Assembly (NCBI GenBank): GCA_018065815.1
Contig: JAGHSP010000069.1
Location: forward strand, 1-48,591
Reading direction: 5' to 3'
Length of the DNA stretch: 48,591 bases
Source: Candidatus Sodaliphilus limicaballi
Lineage (GTDB): Bacteria; Bacteroidota; Bacteroidia; Bacteroidales; Muribaculaceae
A model generated the notes under the pieces. It was given only the letters and a program-made list of their open reading frames with translations, had not been told where the DNA came from and ran no database searches. Made by a program: the position numbers and the translations under genes. This document shows positions 20,167-29,072 of this stretch, piece after piece; positions within the stretch are counted from its first letter, which is position 1; every line of letters starts with the position of its first letter.

Positions 20167-20781
20167 TCAGTCTATGCAGATGATGGTCGTTTCCGGCGTC
20201 CCGGGAGCTCCTTCAACGGATTTGTAGGCTATGTATTCGGAAGTTCCGCCATCAAAGAAGAAATTGCAGGACCACATCCCCGCGAAGACCCCGTTCGCAA
20301 GGGTTGACTTGACCTTGAAGGCATTCTTTCCCTCAATCTTTTCGGGTCCCTTGTCCGTTGCGCTCATTACGTAGAACTTGAGATCCCTCGCACCGAAACA
20401 TTCATATTTGAACGAATTGCACCCTTTCAGAGGACCGTATCCGTTCATTTCTATCTTCTGATACCAGGGATTCCCCTTGCTCTTTTCCTTCCTGTTGACT
20501 TTATCGCCTTTGTAAGTGCCGGTGATTATATAATAACCGTTCTCCATGGATATTCTGACATCCGTGCCTGCAGATTTGTCAACCAGCCTCCATTCTGTGG
20601 TTTTTCCGTCGGCTCCGCTTGTATAGTATTCAGTCTGACTTCCTGTTTTGACGATGTTGCCATCCCATACTATGGATGTTTTCTGCTTTCCGCATGAGGA
20701 AGTGAAATTCCTGACCCTGGCGGACGCCGGGCAGAGGATAAATGCGGTTAGAGCAAGACAGATTAAAATACGATAACGCAT
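20167..20781 (-). CDS. Secreted hypothetical protein
   Basis: 204 aa with signal peptide MRYRILICLALTAFILCPASA; family not recognised. Confidence 0.7.
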   Translation of the reverse strand: MRYRILICLALTAFILCPASARVRNFTSSCGKQKTSIVWDGNIVKTGSQTEYYTSGADGKTTEWRLVDKSAGTDVRISMENGYYIITGTYKGDKVNRKEKSKGNPWYQKIEMNGYGPLKGCNSFKYECFGARDLKFYVMSATDKGPEKIEGKNAFKVKSTLANGVFAGMWSCNFFFDGGTSEYIAYKSVEGAPGTPETTIICID

Positions 20782-20788
20782 ATTTCTG

Positions 20789-20796
20789 CAAAGATA
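20789..20796 (-). promoter_or_regulatory. Bacteroidota -7 element (TATCTTTG)
   Basis: TAnnTTTG 7 nt upstream of ATG of the 20167-20781 gene. Confidence 0.55.
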
Positions 20797-20802
20797 CGAA
20801 AA

Positions 20803-21963
20803 TTAATCGATATTCAATGCCACCGTCATTGCTGTGCTCCATGCCGCCTGGAGGTTGAATCCTCCTGTAACGGCATCAATGTCGAGAATCTCTCCGGCAA
20901 AATACAGTCCGGGTATCTTCCTGCACTCCAGTGTGCTGAGATTGACTTCTTCAAGGGCCACGCCTCCGCAGCTTACGAATTCCTCCTTGAAACGGCATCT
21001 CCCTTCTATGCTGTATGGATCGGCGGTCAGGGCGCAGACAAGTCTGTTGGTGCCCTTCTTTCCAAGTTCAGACCAGCGCCGGTCTTCACTGAGACCGGCT
21101 TTCTGCAGGAGGTGTTTCCATAACCTCGAGGTAATCCCCCCGGGATGCACGCTTGCCAGCTGTCTGCTCCTGTCTTCATTCATTGCCGACCCTATCCATT
21201 CGCGTGCGGACTCTTCTCCTTCTCCCAGCCAGTTGATGATCAGAGGGGCGCGATAAGCATTGTCCGCCAGATAGCGTGCGGCGTATGAGGAGAGCTTGAG
21301 GGTGGCGGGGCCGCTTATTCCCCAGTCGGTTACAAGCAGCGTCCCTTCCGCTTTGAACGCGGTTCCGGGGATGCTGAGCCTCGTGTGCTCCACAACGTTG
21401 CCCATCAGGGAGGTGAGCCCGCCGTCATTTATCCTGAAGGTGAAAAGGGAGGGGACAGGCGGAATGCAGTTGATCCCGAGTCCGTCGAGCGGCCTGATTT
21501 GTCCTCCTCCGGCGGTGAAGACAACTTTGCATCCGTCTTCCAGGAATTTCCTTATATCGGAAACTCTGCTGTTGGTCACAACCCGGACGCCGAGTTCGGA
21601 CATCAGCCTTTCAAGGGTGTGGACAATCTGCATCGCATCCTGCGATTTTGGGAACACGCACTGGTCTTCCTGCACTACGCAGGGTACTCCTTCCTTGAGG
21701 AACCAGTCCATGCAATCCTGCTGGCTGAACAGCTTGAGAGCACGTTTCATGACGGCTTCTCCCCGGGGATAGACTTCCTTCAGGCTGCTTACCTGCGCGA
21801 AGGAATTGGTGAAGTTGCACCGGCCTCCGCCGGTTACGGCCACTTTGGCAAGGGGCGCGGGTCCGGCTTCGTAGATGACCACCACGGCATCGGGACGCCT
21901 GCGCTTTATCTCTATCGCGCAGAAGCACCCGGCGGCCCCGGCTCCTATGATGCAGACTTTCAT
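20803..21963 (-). CDS. BaiN/HI0933-family NAD(P)/FAD-dependent oxidoreductase
   Basis: CIIGAGAAGCFCAIE, VAVTGGGRCNFTNS, GLYFAGEILDIDAVTGGFNLQAAWSTA. Confidence 0.93.
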   Translation of the reverse strand: MKVCIIGAGAAGCFCAIEIKRRRPDAVVVIYEAGPAPLAKVAVTGGGRCNFTNSFAQVSSLKEVYPRGEAVMKRALKLFSQQDCMDWFLKEGVPCVVQEDQCVFPKSQDAMQIVHTLERLMSELGVRVVTNSRVSDIRKFLEDGCKVVFTAGGGQIRPLDGLGINCIPPVPSLFTFRINDGGLTSLMGNVVEHTRLSIPGTAFKAEGTLLVTDWGISGPATLKLSSYAARYLADNAYRAPLIINWLGEGEESAREWIGSAMNEDRSRQLASVHPGGITSRLWKHLLQKAGLSEDRRWSELGKKGTNRLVCALTADPYSIEGRCRFKEEFVSCGGVALEEVNLSTLECRKIPGLYFAGEILDIDAVTGGFNLQAAWSTAMTVALNID

Positions 21964-21968
21964 GCCTG

Positions 21969-21976
21969 CAAATATA
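21969..21976 (-). promoter_or_regulatory. Bacteroidota -7 element (TATATTTG)
   Basis: TAnnTTTG in the 14-bp gap between tolC-like stop and the oxidoreductase ATG. Confidence 0.5.
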
Positions 21977-21977
21977 G

Positions 21978-23291
21978 TCAGAATTCTATATCCTTGCCAC
22001 GGTAGAAATCAAGGAGTCTGGTTTGGTAGAGGCATTCGTATCGTGCCTGCAGATAGGTTGATTCTGCTTCGAGATAGCGGTTCTTGGAGTCGTTGTACTC
22101 TGTGATGTTTGCCTTTCCGTTTTCATATTTCTCCTTGGTGAGTTCGAAGGCCTTTCCGGCGCTGGAGGCCGCTTCGCGGCTGCTTTCCTGTCTGGTCTGG
22201 GAGGCTACTGCATTGTAGTATGCCTGCTGGATCTCCTTGTAGAGTGATTTCTTGGTGTTCTCGAGCTGCAGTTCCTGGTTTGTGTGAGACAGCTCGGCCG
22301 ACTTAACGGAGTTGCGGGTGGAGAAACGAGAGAAAATGGGAATGCTCAAAGACAGACCTATGTATTGGCTGAAGTTGTTCTTGAGCTGCTCCCCGAAGGT
22401 CTTGTGTTCGTATCCTGAAGAGGTGTAGAAGTTGGATCCCAGGCCTCCGGAAAGTGAAAGGCTGGGAAGATAGGCTCCCTTGGCCTTCTTTATTGCCGTG
22501 GCCGTATAATCCAGACGGAGTTTCTCCGCGAGGATGGATGACTTGACCTCAACCGCCTCTGCGTAGATGTCCTCGGGATTGAGCAGGAGTGTGGGCTCGA
22601 GGTCGGCAGGGCCCGGGCATACGACGGAGAATCCTTCCGGGAAAGGCAGTTCCAGCAGCTGGGTCAGGTCAAGGATGGCGATGGCCCTGTTGTTTGATGC
22701 CTGGGTAAGGGAGAGCCTGCTCTGCGCAAGCGTCGCCTGCTGGGCCGCCACGTCGGCGGAACTGGCCTTCCCGTTGATGTTCATAGCCTTGAGGCGCTCG
22801 AGCTGCAGCGAGTCTGTCTGCACCTGTCTGCGCGCCACCTGCTCCAACTCCTGGGTGTAGAGTATCTCCACGTAGGCCTGGGCCACGGCCACCCTGATGT
22901 CGTCCTTTGCCTTTTCCAGGTCTTTTGTGGCGGCGGCCAGGTCAAGCATGCTCAACTTTATGCCGTTGCTGATGCTGAATCCCTGAAAGACGGGAATGTC
23001 TGTTCCGAGGGAGAACGATGTGGAGGTGGTGTTGGTGTTGGCGTAGGTGTTGTCTGCCGTCAGGCCTCGTCCGAAGGAAAGATTCTCCGATGCGGAGGCT
23101 CCCAGGGAGGGAAGGCGTCTGCCTTTGGCCGTGTTGAGGTCGAGCTCCCTCTGCTGTACGTTGATGCTGTTCTGCTTTATGGTGATGTTGTGCTCGATTG
23201 CGTAGTCTATGCAGTCGCGAAGGGTCCAGCTGCCGGTCTGAGCCGATGCGAGGCTGCACAGAAGAAGTCCTGCCAGTGCAAAGTGTCTCAT
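21978..23291 (-). CDS. TolC family outer-membrane efflux protein
   Basis: Signal peptide; LRDCIDYAIEHNITIKQNSINVQQRELDL and duplicated coiled-coil OEP repeats. Confidence 0.92.
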   Translation of the reverse strand: MRHFALAGLLLCSLASAQTGSWTLRDCIDYAIEHNITIKQNSINVQQRELDLNTAKGRRLPSLGASASENLSFGRGLTADNTYANTNTTSTSFSLGTDIPVFQGFSISNGIKLSMLDLAAATKDLEKAKDDIRVAVAQAYVEILYTQELEQVARRQVQTDSLQLERLKAMNINGKASSADVAAQQATLAQSRLSLTQASNNRAIAILDLTQLLELPFPEGFSVVCPGPADLEPTLLLNPEDIYAEAVEVKSSILAEKLRLDYTATAIKKAKGAYLPSLSLSGGLGSNFYTSSGYEHKTFGEQLKNNFSQYIGLSLSIPIFSRFSTRNSVKSAELSHTNQELQLENTKKSLYKEIQQAYYNAVASQTRQESSREAASSAGKAFELTKEKYENGKANITEYNDSKNRYLEAESTYLQARYECLYQTRLLDFYRGKDIEF

Positions 23292-23292
23292 A

Positions 23293-24387
23293 TTATTCCT
23301 CCTTTATGATTTTTGTTCCGCGCACCTTGTCTCCCTCTTTCAAACCGCTGAGTATCTGTATGTTGACGCCGTCGCTCAGACCGGTGGTGACGGGAGTGCG
23401 GTTGTATTTGTCTTCGCCCGTCTTTATGTAGACGAAGGTGCTGTCTCCCTGGAATTCAAGCGCGCTCTCAGGGATGCTGAGCACTTTCTCCGCCCGTTCG
23501 AGGACGATTTCTGCATTGGCGCTGTAGCCTGAGCGTATCATCTTGTCTCCCTGTACGCTCACCGCCGCCTTTATCTGGAACTGGTTGGCTCCGTTGACTT
23601 CGGTGGCCTTTGGGGAGACGTATTCCAGCGTGGCTTCGAGGGAGAAGTCCTGGATGGCGCCTATCCTGATGGTGAGGGGCATCCCTTCGGAGAGTAGGCC
23701 TACCTCGGTTTCGTCTATCTTGCCGTCGAAGATGAGGTCCTGCATGTTGGCTACGGTTGCAACGGTTGTACCGTCATTCATCGTGTTGGCCTGGATTACG
23801 GAGTTTCCGACCTTTACGGGAATGTCGAGGATGAGCCCGGTGATGGTGGAGCGCACAAGGGTGGAGCTCCCGGTTGCGTTGGATGAGGAAACACCGTCCC
23901 TGATTACTTCGAGGGCATCCTGTGCGGCGGCCCTTTCCTCCTTGGCCTGGTTGTAGCTGTTGAGAATCTGGTCGTATTCCTCTGCGCTCACGAGGTTCTT
24001 GTCATAGAGTGCCTTCTCCCTCTCGTAATTGGTCTTCGCCTGCTTGAGGTTGATTTCCGCAAGACGCACGCGGCTCTGCGCGGAACTCAGGGAGTTCATG
24101 TCGGGGATGACCTTGAGCTTGGCTATTATCTCGTTCTCCTTCACCTGCTCGCCGGCCTCCTTGCAGAGCTCCGCTATGATTCCGTTGATCTGGGGCTTGA
24201 TGGCCACTTCGTTGCGGGGAGTTATCTTGCCCGTGACGACGGTGGTCTTCTGTATGTCCTGCAATGTGGCTTCCAACTCATTGAATTTCTCTACCTCGGG
24301 CTTGGATTTCTTGTAGAGGAAAACGAAGGTTCCGGCAAAGAGAATTGCAATCAATGCAAAAATGATGTACTTGACGATTCTTTTCAT
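23293..24387 (-). CDS. MacA/HlyD-like efflux periplasmic adaptor subunit
   Basis: N-terminal TM; TGKITPRNEVAIKPQINGIIAELCKEAGEQVKENEIIAKL; gene order. Confidence 0.92.
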   Translation of the reverse strand: MKRIVKYIIFALIAILFAGTFVFLYKKSKPEVEKFNELEATLQDIQKTTVVTGKITPRNEVAIKPQINGIIAELCKEAGEQVKENEIIAKLKVIPDMNSLSSAQSRVRLAEINLKQAKTNYEREKALYDKNLVSAEEYDQILNSYNQAKEERAAAQDALEVIRDGVSSSNATGSSTLVRSTITGLILDIPVKVGNSVIQANTMNDGTTVATVANMQDLIFDGKIDETEVGLLSEGMPLTIRIGAIQDFSLEATLEYVSPKATEVNGANQFQIKAAVSVQGDKMIRSGYSANAEIVLERAEKVLSIPESALEFQGDSTFVYIKTGEDKYNRTPVTTGLSDGVNIQILSGLKEGDKVRGTKIIKEE

Positions 24388-24405
24388 ATATGTCTTTGTT
24401 TTTTA

Positions 24406-25635
24406 TTATTCATCGCGCATGGCGTCAACAGGTTTTATCTGCATGGCCCTGACGGCCGGTGCGAGTCCTGCAACCACTCCGAGCAGGGCAAGGAGGGCCG
24501 CCGCCGCTATGGCCGTCCAGAAATTGATCTGGAATGTGCTTTGCTTCGTTATTTTTTCCACTGTTTGGAGAACCAGCACGGAAAATACTATTCCGGCGCT
24601 GCCCGCCATAAGGGTAAGGGAGATGCTTTCCATGATTATTTGGGAAAGGATGTCCTTGGGAGTCGCTCCTATTGCCCGTCGTATTCCTATTTCGGTGGTG
24701 CGCTCCTTTACCGTTACCATCATGATGTTGCTCACCCCTATCGCTCCGGCGAGTATCGTTCCAAGACCCACAAGCCAGATAAGGAAGTTGACGCCCTTGA
24801 ACAGATTGTCCATTATAGAGAAAATCTGTTCCGTGTTCAGATAGAAAAGGGCCTGCTTGTCCGTAGGGTCGAAGTAGTGCTCCCTTGCGAGAATCTGGCG
24901 TATGCGTTCCTCCAGGGAGGACATGCGTATGCCTTTCTTTCCGGTGAGGCAGATGATGTCTATGTAACTGCCCCTGTTGTATATCTTCTGGATGACCGGG
25001 AGGGGCACCGTCGCGGCTTGGTCGGCATTTCCATTGATGCTGATGTTCCCGGAGTTGAAGTCGACTCCTATTACCTGGTAGTAGGCGGTGCCGAGCTTGA
25101 TGAAGGAGCCGCAGGGATCTCCCCCTTCCGGGAACAGGCTGGTGTAGATACGTTTGCCTATCACGCAGACCTTGCGCTCGAGAAGGACGTCGGTGCTGTT
25201 GATGTAGCGCCCGTATTTCAGCTTCGGAGATTCGATGTTGGCATAGTCGGCATACACCCCCTTGAGGGAGCAGCTGGCGGTGCTGGTCCCGTATTCGGCC
25301 GTGATGCCCCATTCGCTGAGGACGGGCGTCACCGTTTCCAGTTCCGGAACTATCTTCCGGAGCCTTTCCACATCCTTGTAGGACATGTGCCACCTGCGTC
25401 CCTCCTTGAACCCCTTGCAAGGTTTTGTGGTTGCGCTTTCCCAGACGATGGCGGTATTTGTGGCAAAGCCTTCGAAGTTCTTCAGCAGCATGGACTTGAG
25501 ACCCTGGCCTCCGCCTATGAGGGCAAGCAGCATGAAGAGTCCCCAGAATATTCCGAACCCTGTAAGGAGGCTCCTGCTCCTGTTGCGTACAAGAGAGTCG
25601 GCTATTTCCCTGTATGTGTCTATGTCCAGTCTCAT
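24406..25635 (-). CDS. MacB/FtsX-like ABC transporter permease
   Basis: GVSNIMMVTVKERTTEIGIRRAIGATPKDIL FtsX signature. Confidence 0.93.
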   Translation of the reverse strand: MRLDIDTYREIADSLVRNRSRSLLTGFGIFWGLFMLLALIGGGQGLKSMLLKNFEGFATNTAIVWESATTKPCKGFKEGRRWHMSYKDVERLRKIVPELETVTPVLSEWGITAEYGTSTASCSLKGVYADYANIESPKLKYGRYINSTDVLLERKVCVIGKRIYTSLFPEGGDPCGSFIKLGTAYYQVIGVDFNSGNISINGNADQAATVPLPVIQKIYNRGSYIDIICLTGKKGIRMSSLEERIRQILAREHYFDPTDKQALFYLNTEQIFSIMDNLFKGVNFLIWLVGLGTILAGAIGVSNIMMVTVKERTTEIGIRRAIGATPKDILSQIIMESISLTLMAGSAGIVFSVLVLQTVEKITKQSTFQINFWTAIAAAALLALLGVVAGLAPAVRAMQIKPVDAMRDE

Positions 25636-26900
25636 CAGTTTGCGTTCAATGCTTCAATGGGTCTTACTTTCGTTGCTTTCCTTGCCGGGAAGAAACCTGC
25701 TATGGTGCCGGCTATTATGAGAAGCAGGGTCGCCTCCAACGCCACGTCCACTCCTACGGTGGGGTTCTTCAGAAGCTGCATCTGCATTCCCATGACTTCG
25801 GTGACATTATGCCCGGCAGTAGCATCCAGAATCTCGCACGCGACCATTCCCAACACCATTCCTATGTATCCGAAGAATGCCGTTATGACAATACTTTCGG
25901 TTATTATCAGTTTGCTGATGTCCCCTGGAGCCGCCCCTATGGCTTTCCTTATCCCGAATTCGTGGGTGCGTTCCTTTACGGTGATGAGCATAATGTTGCT
26001 CACTCCAACGATTCCTCCCAGAAGGGTGAATATTCCCAGTACCCAGAGCGCGATTGTCAGAATGCCCGAAGCTTTGTTCATCTGCATGTTCTGGGTGAAG
26101 CGGTTCCATATCCAGATTGCGCTCTCGTCATCCGGAGCGGCGCGGTGAAGTTTGTTGATGATGGCCTTGAAGTTCTTCTCGAAGGCTTCGTTCTCCTCTT
26201 CCGTCTCCAGCCCGTGGAAGGTGAAGGTCAGGTCGTCTATCTCCTTGCCCTTCGCGTAGATGGTCTTGACCGTGGTGTAGGGGGCGTAGAAGAGGTTGTT
26301 GTCCTGCATCTCGTTGGCTCTCACTATGCCGACTATCTGGAATTGGAGATTGTTGATTTTTACGCGTTTCCCTATTACCGAAGCCAGATCGACTTTTTCC
26401 CCGAAGAGAATCCTGATCATGTTGTCCGGGAGGACAACCACCTTGCGCTGGTCGGTGATATCCTTGTCGTTTATGAATCTTCCGTGGGTGAGGGGTATCT
26501 TCTCCATCTCCATTCTGGCCGGGAAGTTGCCTTCTATGTATCCTCTGACGTGTTTTGTGCCAAGGACTACGGTGTCACTCGCTCCCACGGTAGATGCAAC
26601 CTTGTCTACGATTCCCTTGAAGTTCTTGCCTCGGGTTACCTCTATGTCCTTGTCGTCAAGAACGATGCGGCGCCCCTGCGCGAGTCCGTCATAGGGCTTT
26701 GACGTCCATCCTCCTCCTACCATCATGCTGTTGGTGGCGAAGGTCCCGCCCTGTTCGCTGAAAGCGTTCAGCAGACCGTTTCCGGCGCCCAGCAGTACTA
26801 TGAGCATGAAGATGCCCCAGGAGACGGCCAGACCCGTAAGGCAGGTCCTGAGCTTGTTACGCCGGACGGACTCCCATATTTCTACGAAAAGGTCTTTCAT
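25635..26900 (-). CDS. MacB/FtsX-like ABC transporter permease (second paralogue)
   Basis: GVSNIMLITVKERTHEFGIRKAIGAAPGDIS FtsX signature. Confidence 0.93.
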   Translation of the reverse strand: MKDLFVEIWESVRRNKLRTCLTGLAVSWGIFMLIVLLGAGNGLLNAFSEQGGTFATNSMMVGGGWTSKPYDGLAQGRRIVLDDKDIEVTRGKNFKGIVDKVASTVGASDTVVLGTKHVRGYIEGNFPARMEMEKIPLTHGRFINDKDITDQRKVVVLPDNMIRILFGEKVDLASVIGKRVKINNLQFQIVGIVRANEMQDNNLFYAPYTTVKTIYAKGKEIDDLTFTFHGLETEEENEAFEKNFKAIINKLHRAAPDDESAIWIWNRFTQNMQMNKASGILTIALWVLGIFTLLGGIVGVSNIMLITVKERTHEFGIRKAIGAAPGDISKLIITESIVITAFFGYIGMVLGMVACEILDATAGHNVTEVMGMQMQLLKNPTVGVDVALEATLLLIIAGTIAGFFPARKATKVRPIEALNAN

Positions 26901-27565
26901 CAGTCATTAACTATTAGTCCGTCGCTGATATGTATTCTGCGGTCTGTCTGTGCCGCCACGCCTGAATCGTGGGTGACTATGACCATTGTGATCTTTTCCG
27001 TGCGGTTGAGTTCCTTCAGCAGGGCCATCACCTCTTTCGAAGTCTTTGAGTCGAGCGCTCCCGTAGGTTCGTCCGCAAGGATTATCTGGGGATGTGTTAT
27101 GAGGGCCCTTGCAATGGCCACCCTCTGTTTCTGACCGCCGGACATCTCATTGGGGTAGTGCTGCGCCCAGTCCCTGAGTCCGAGTTTTTCCAGATACTGC
27201 ATGGCGAGCTCGTGGCGCTTCCTGCGGGGCACTCCCTGATAGAAGAGGGGCAGTTCCACGTTTTCCACGGCAGTCTTGAACGAGATAAGGTTGAAAGACT
27301 GGAAGATGAATCCTATCATCCTGTTCCTGTAGGCGGCGGCCTGCTTTTCCGTCAGGTTCTTGATAAGGGTCCCGTTGAGGTGGTAGGTTCCGCTGTCGTA
27401 ATTGTCCAGAATGCCGAGGATATTGAGCAGAGTGGATTTTCCGGAACCGGACGCACCCATGATGGAAACGAACTCCCCCTGTTCGATATTCAGGTCTATG
27501 CCCTTCAGAACGTGCAGAGGCTGCCCGTTGTTATAGGTCTTGTTTATGTCTTTCAGCTCTATCAT
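26900..27565 (-). CDS. MacB/LolD-like ABC transporter ATP-binding protein
   Basis: Walker A GASGSGKST, signature MSGGQKQRVAIARAL, Walker B IILADEPTGALDS. Confidence 0.95.
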   Translation of the reverse strand: MIELKDINKTYNNGQPLHVLKGIDLNIEQGEFVSIMGASGSGKSTLLNILGILDNYDSGTYHLNGTLIKNLTEKQAAAYRNRMIGFIFQSFNLISFKTAVENVELPLFYQGVPRRKRHELAMQYLEKLGLRDWAQHYPNEMSGGQKQRVAIARALITHPQIILADEPTGALDSKTSKEVMALLKELNRTEKITMVIVTHDSGVAAQTDRRIHISDGLIVND

Positions 27566-27577
27566 AATGTGTTTGTA

Positions 27578-27601
27578 AGTGTATCACTGAACTAATACAC
27601 T
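27578..27601. promoter_or_regulatory. Inverted repeat AGTGTAT-N10-ATACACT at the efflux operon promoter (candidate operator)
   Basis: Perfect 7-bp arms directly downstream of the -7 element 27603-27610 on the minus strand. Confidence 0.55.
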
Positions 27602-27602
27602 G

Positions 27603-27610
27603 CAAAAATA
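27603..27610 (-). promoter_or_regulatory. Bacteroidota -7 element (TATTTTTG) of the efflux operon
   Basis: TAnnTTTG match, about 37 nt upstream of ABC ATPase ATG. Confidence 0.5.
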
Positions 27611-27655
27611 TTGTGAATTTTTTTAATCTGCAATATATATTCAAAAAAAATGCCG

Positions 27656-27663
27656 TATATTTG
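27656..27663 (+). promoter_or_regulatory. Bacteroidota -7 element (TATATTTG) for tRNA-Ser
   Basis: Exact TAnnTTTG match 30 nt upstream of the tRNA. Confidence 0.6.
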
Positions 27664-27693
27664 CAATCCCGTTTGACAAAATGTGGTAAGACT

Positions 27694-27780
27694 GGAGAGG
27701 TGGGTGAGTGGCTGAAACCAGCAGTTTGCTAAACTGCCGTAGGGGTAACCCTACCGCAAGTTCGAATCTTGTCCTCTCCG
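27694..27780 (+). tRNA. tRNA-Ser(GCT)
   Basis: GGAGAGG...CCTCTCCG acceptor stem, anticodon stem GCAGT-TTGCTAA-ACTGC (GCT), long variable arm, TTCGAAT T-loop; no encoded CCA. Confidence 0.93.
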
Positions 27781-27786
27781 CTATTT

Positions 27787-27823
27787 CAAGGGTAACGAGT
27801 TGCGATGCAACGAGTTACCCTTG
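27787..27823. repeat. Large imperfect palindrome immediately 3' of tRNA-Ser containing a direct repeat AACGAGTT (27794-27801, 27809-27816)
   Basis: CAAGGGTAAC-GAG-TTGC-GAT-GCAA-CGA-GTTACCCTTG: 10-bp outer arms plus 4-bp inner arms. Confidence 0.85.
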
Positions 27824-27861
27824 ATTAGTTTTAAAATCATAGACGCTGTATAGACGGTAAA

Positions 27862-27869
27862 TAAATTTG
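27862..27869 (+). promoter_or_regulatory. Bacteroidota -7 element (TAAATTTG) for the integrase
   Basis: TAnnTTTG match upstream of integrase ATG at 27915. Confidence 0.5.
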
Positions 27870-27914
27870 ATTGTTGAACCATTTGCATTCTTCATCCCAA
27901 AGAATGTAAAAAAA

Positions 27915-29072
27915 ATGTGTGCAGCACGAAAAAAATTAAACTCGCTCAGCGAGGTACTGAAATTCACTTATCCCAAACTTCACACCGGCTCAAAGTGGTT
28001 CGTTGACTTCTATGCCTACGACCCCGCAACAGGAAGCATGCGCCGCAAGAAGTTCCACCTTGACAACATCGCGAAAGTAACGGAGCGCCGCAGACGAGCC
28101 AACGAGATGATTGAGTCGCTTATCTCACTTTTAAGGTCGGGATGGTCCCCATGGATCAATGCCGAAACCAACAGAAGCTACACTTTATTGTCGGATGCCA
28201 TCGAAAGATATGAGGCATACATCGAAAGAATGCCGAAATACAAGACTCGCAAATGCTACACCTCCCGACTGAATATCTTCAAGAAGTACAACTCCAGCAG
28301 GCTTTTACCTATCCGTTACGTGTATCAGTTTGATACGGCATTCGTCAGCGACTTCCTCGATTATATATTTTTGGATCGAGAGACAAATGCCCGCACGAGA
28401 AACAACTACCGACAATGGTGCTCGTCGCTCGCTGCATTCTTTATAGAGAAGCAATACCTGACTACGAACCCTGTTGACAAAATCAAGCCCATTGCCGAGA
28501 CAGGTAAAAAGCGTAAACCTCTCACAGTACAAATGCTTAAAACACTGGAAAAGCATTTGCGTGATTCACACCCATACTTTTATCTTGCATGCATGATGGA
28601 ATACTACACTTGCATACGACCTGAGGAACTGACACATGTGAAGCTGTCTGACATCAATATCAAGGAGCAGTCCGTATTCATCAGCGGCGAGGTCTCCAAG
28701 AACAAGCATGATGGCAAGGTGGGTCTCAACGACAAACTCGTGCTGTTCATGATCGAGCTTGACATCTTCAAATACCCGAATGACTATTACCTCTTTGGAC
28801 CAAGAGTTTCCCACCCCTCTGAAACACGCAGCGACAGCGAGATGTTCCGCCGTCGCTGGAATACGCTTGTGCGCAAAGGTCTCAAGTGGGATGACTGCTA
28901 TCAGTTCTACAGTCTCAAGGACAGCGGTCTGCGTGACCTTGCCAATTCGGAAGGCATAGTCATTGCCAGGGACCAGGCACGCCACAACGATGTGGCGACA
29001 ACCAACAAGTATCTGCAGGGGCGTGACGCTCCCGTCCACGACGAGACAAAGCATTTCAAGGGAAACCTCTAA
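27915..29072 (+). CDS. int: Tyrosine recombinase/phage integrase
   Basis: SAM-like N-terminal region; YYTCIRPEELTHVKLSDI, YSLKDSGLRDLANSEG, RDQARHNDVATTNKYLQ; directly downstream of tRNA-Ser; ORF start at 27867 is a TTG inside a promoter box, ATG at 27915 preferred. Confidence 0.9.
   Translation: MCAARKKLNSLSEVLKFTYPKLHTGSKWFVDFYAYDPATGSMRRKKFHLDNIAKVTERRRRANEMIESLISLLRSGWSPWINAETNRSYTLLSDAIERYEAYIERMPKYKTRKCYTSRLNIFKKYNSSRLLPIRYVYQFDTAFVSDFLDYIFLDRETNARTRNNYRQWCSSLAAFFIEKQYLTTNPVDKIKPIAETGKKRKPLTVQMLKTLEKHLRDSHPYFYLACMMEYYTCIRPEELTHVKLSDINIKEQSVFISGEVSKNKHDGKVGLNDKLVLFMIELDIFKYPNDYYLFGPRVSHPSETRSDSEMFRRRWNTLVRKGLKWDDCYQFYSLKDSGLRDLANSEGIVIARDQARHNDVATTNKYLQGRDAPVHDETKHFKGNL

Noticed and set aside
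24541-26148. 535-aa plus-strand ORF across MacB permeases
   Set aside because: Antisense to two clear MacB genes; no recognisable domain.
27867-27914. N-terminal extension of the integrase (TTG start)
   Set aside because: The TTG lies inside the -7 promoter box TAAATTTG; ATG 27915 is more plausible.
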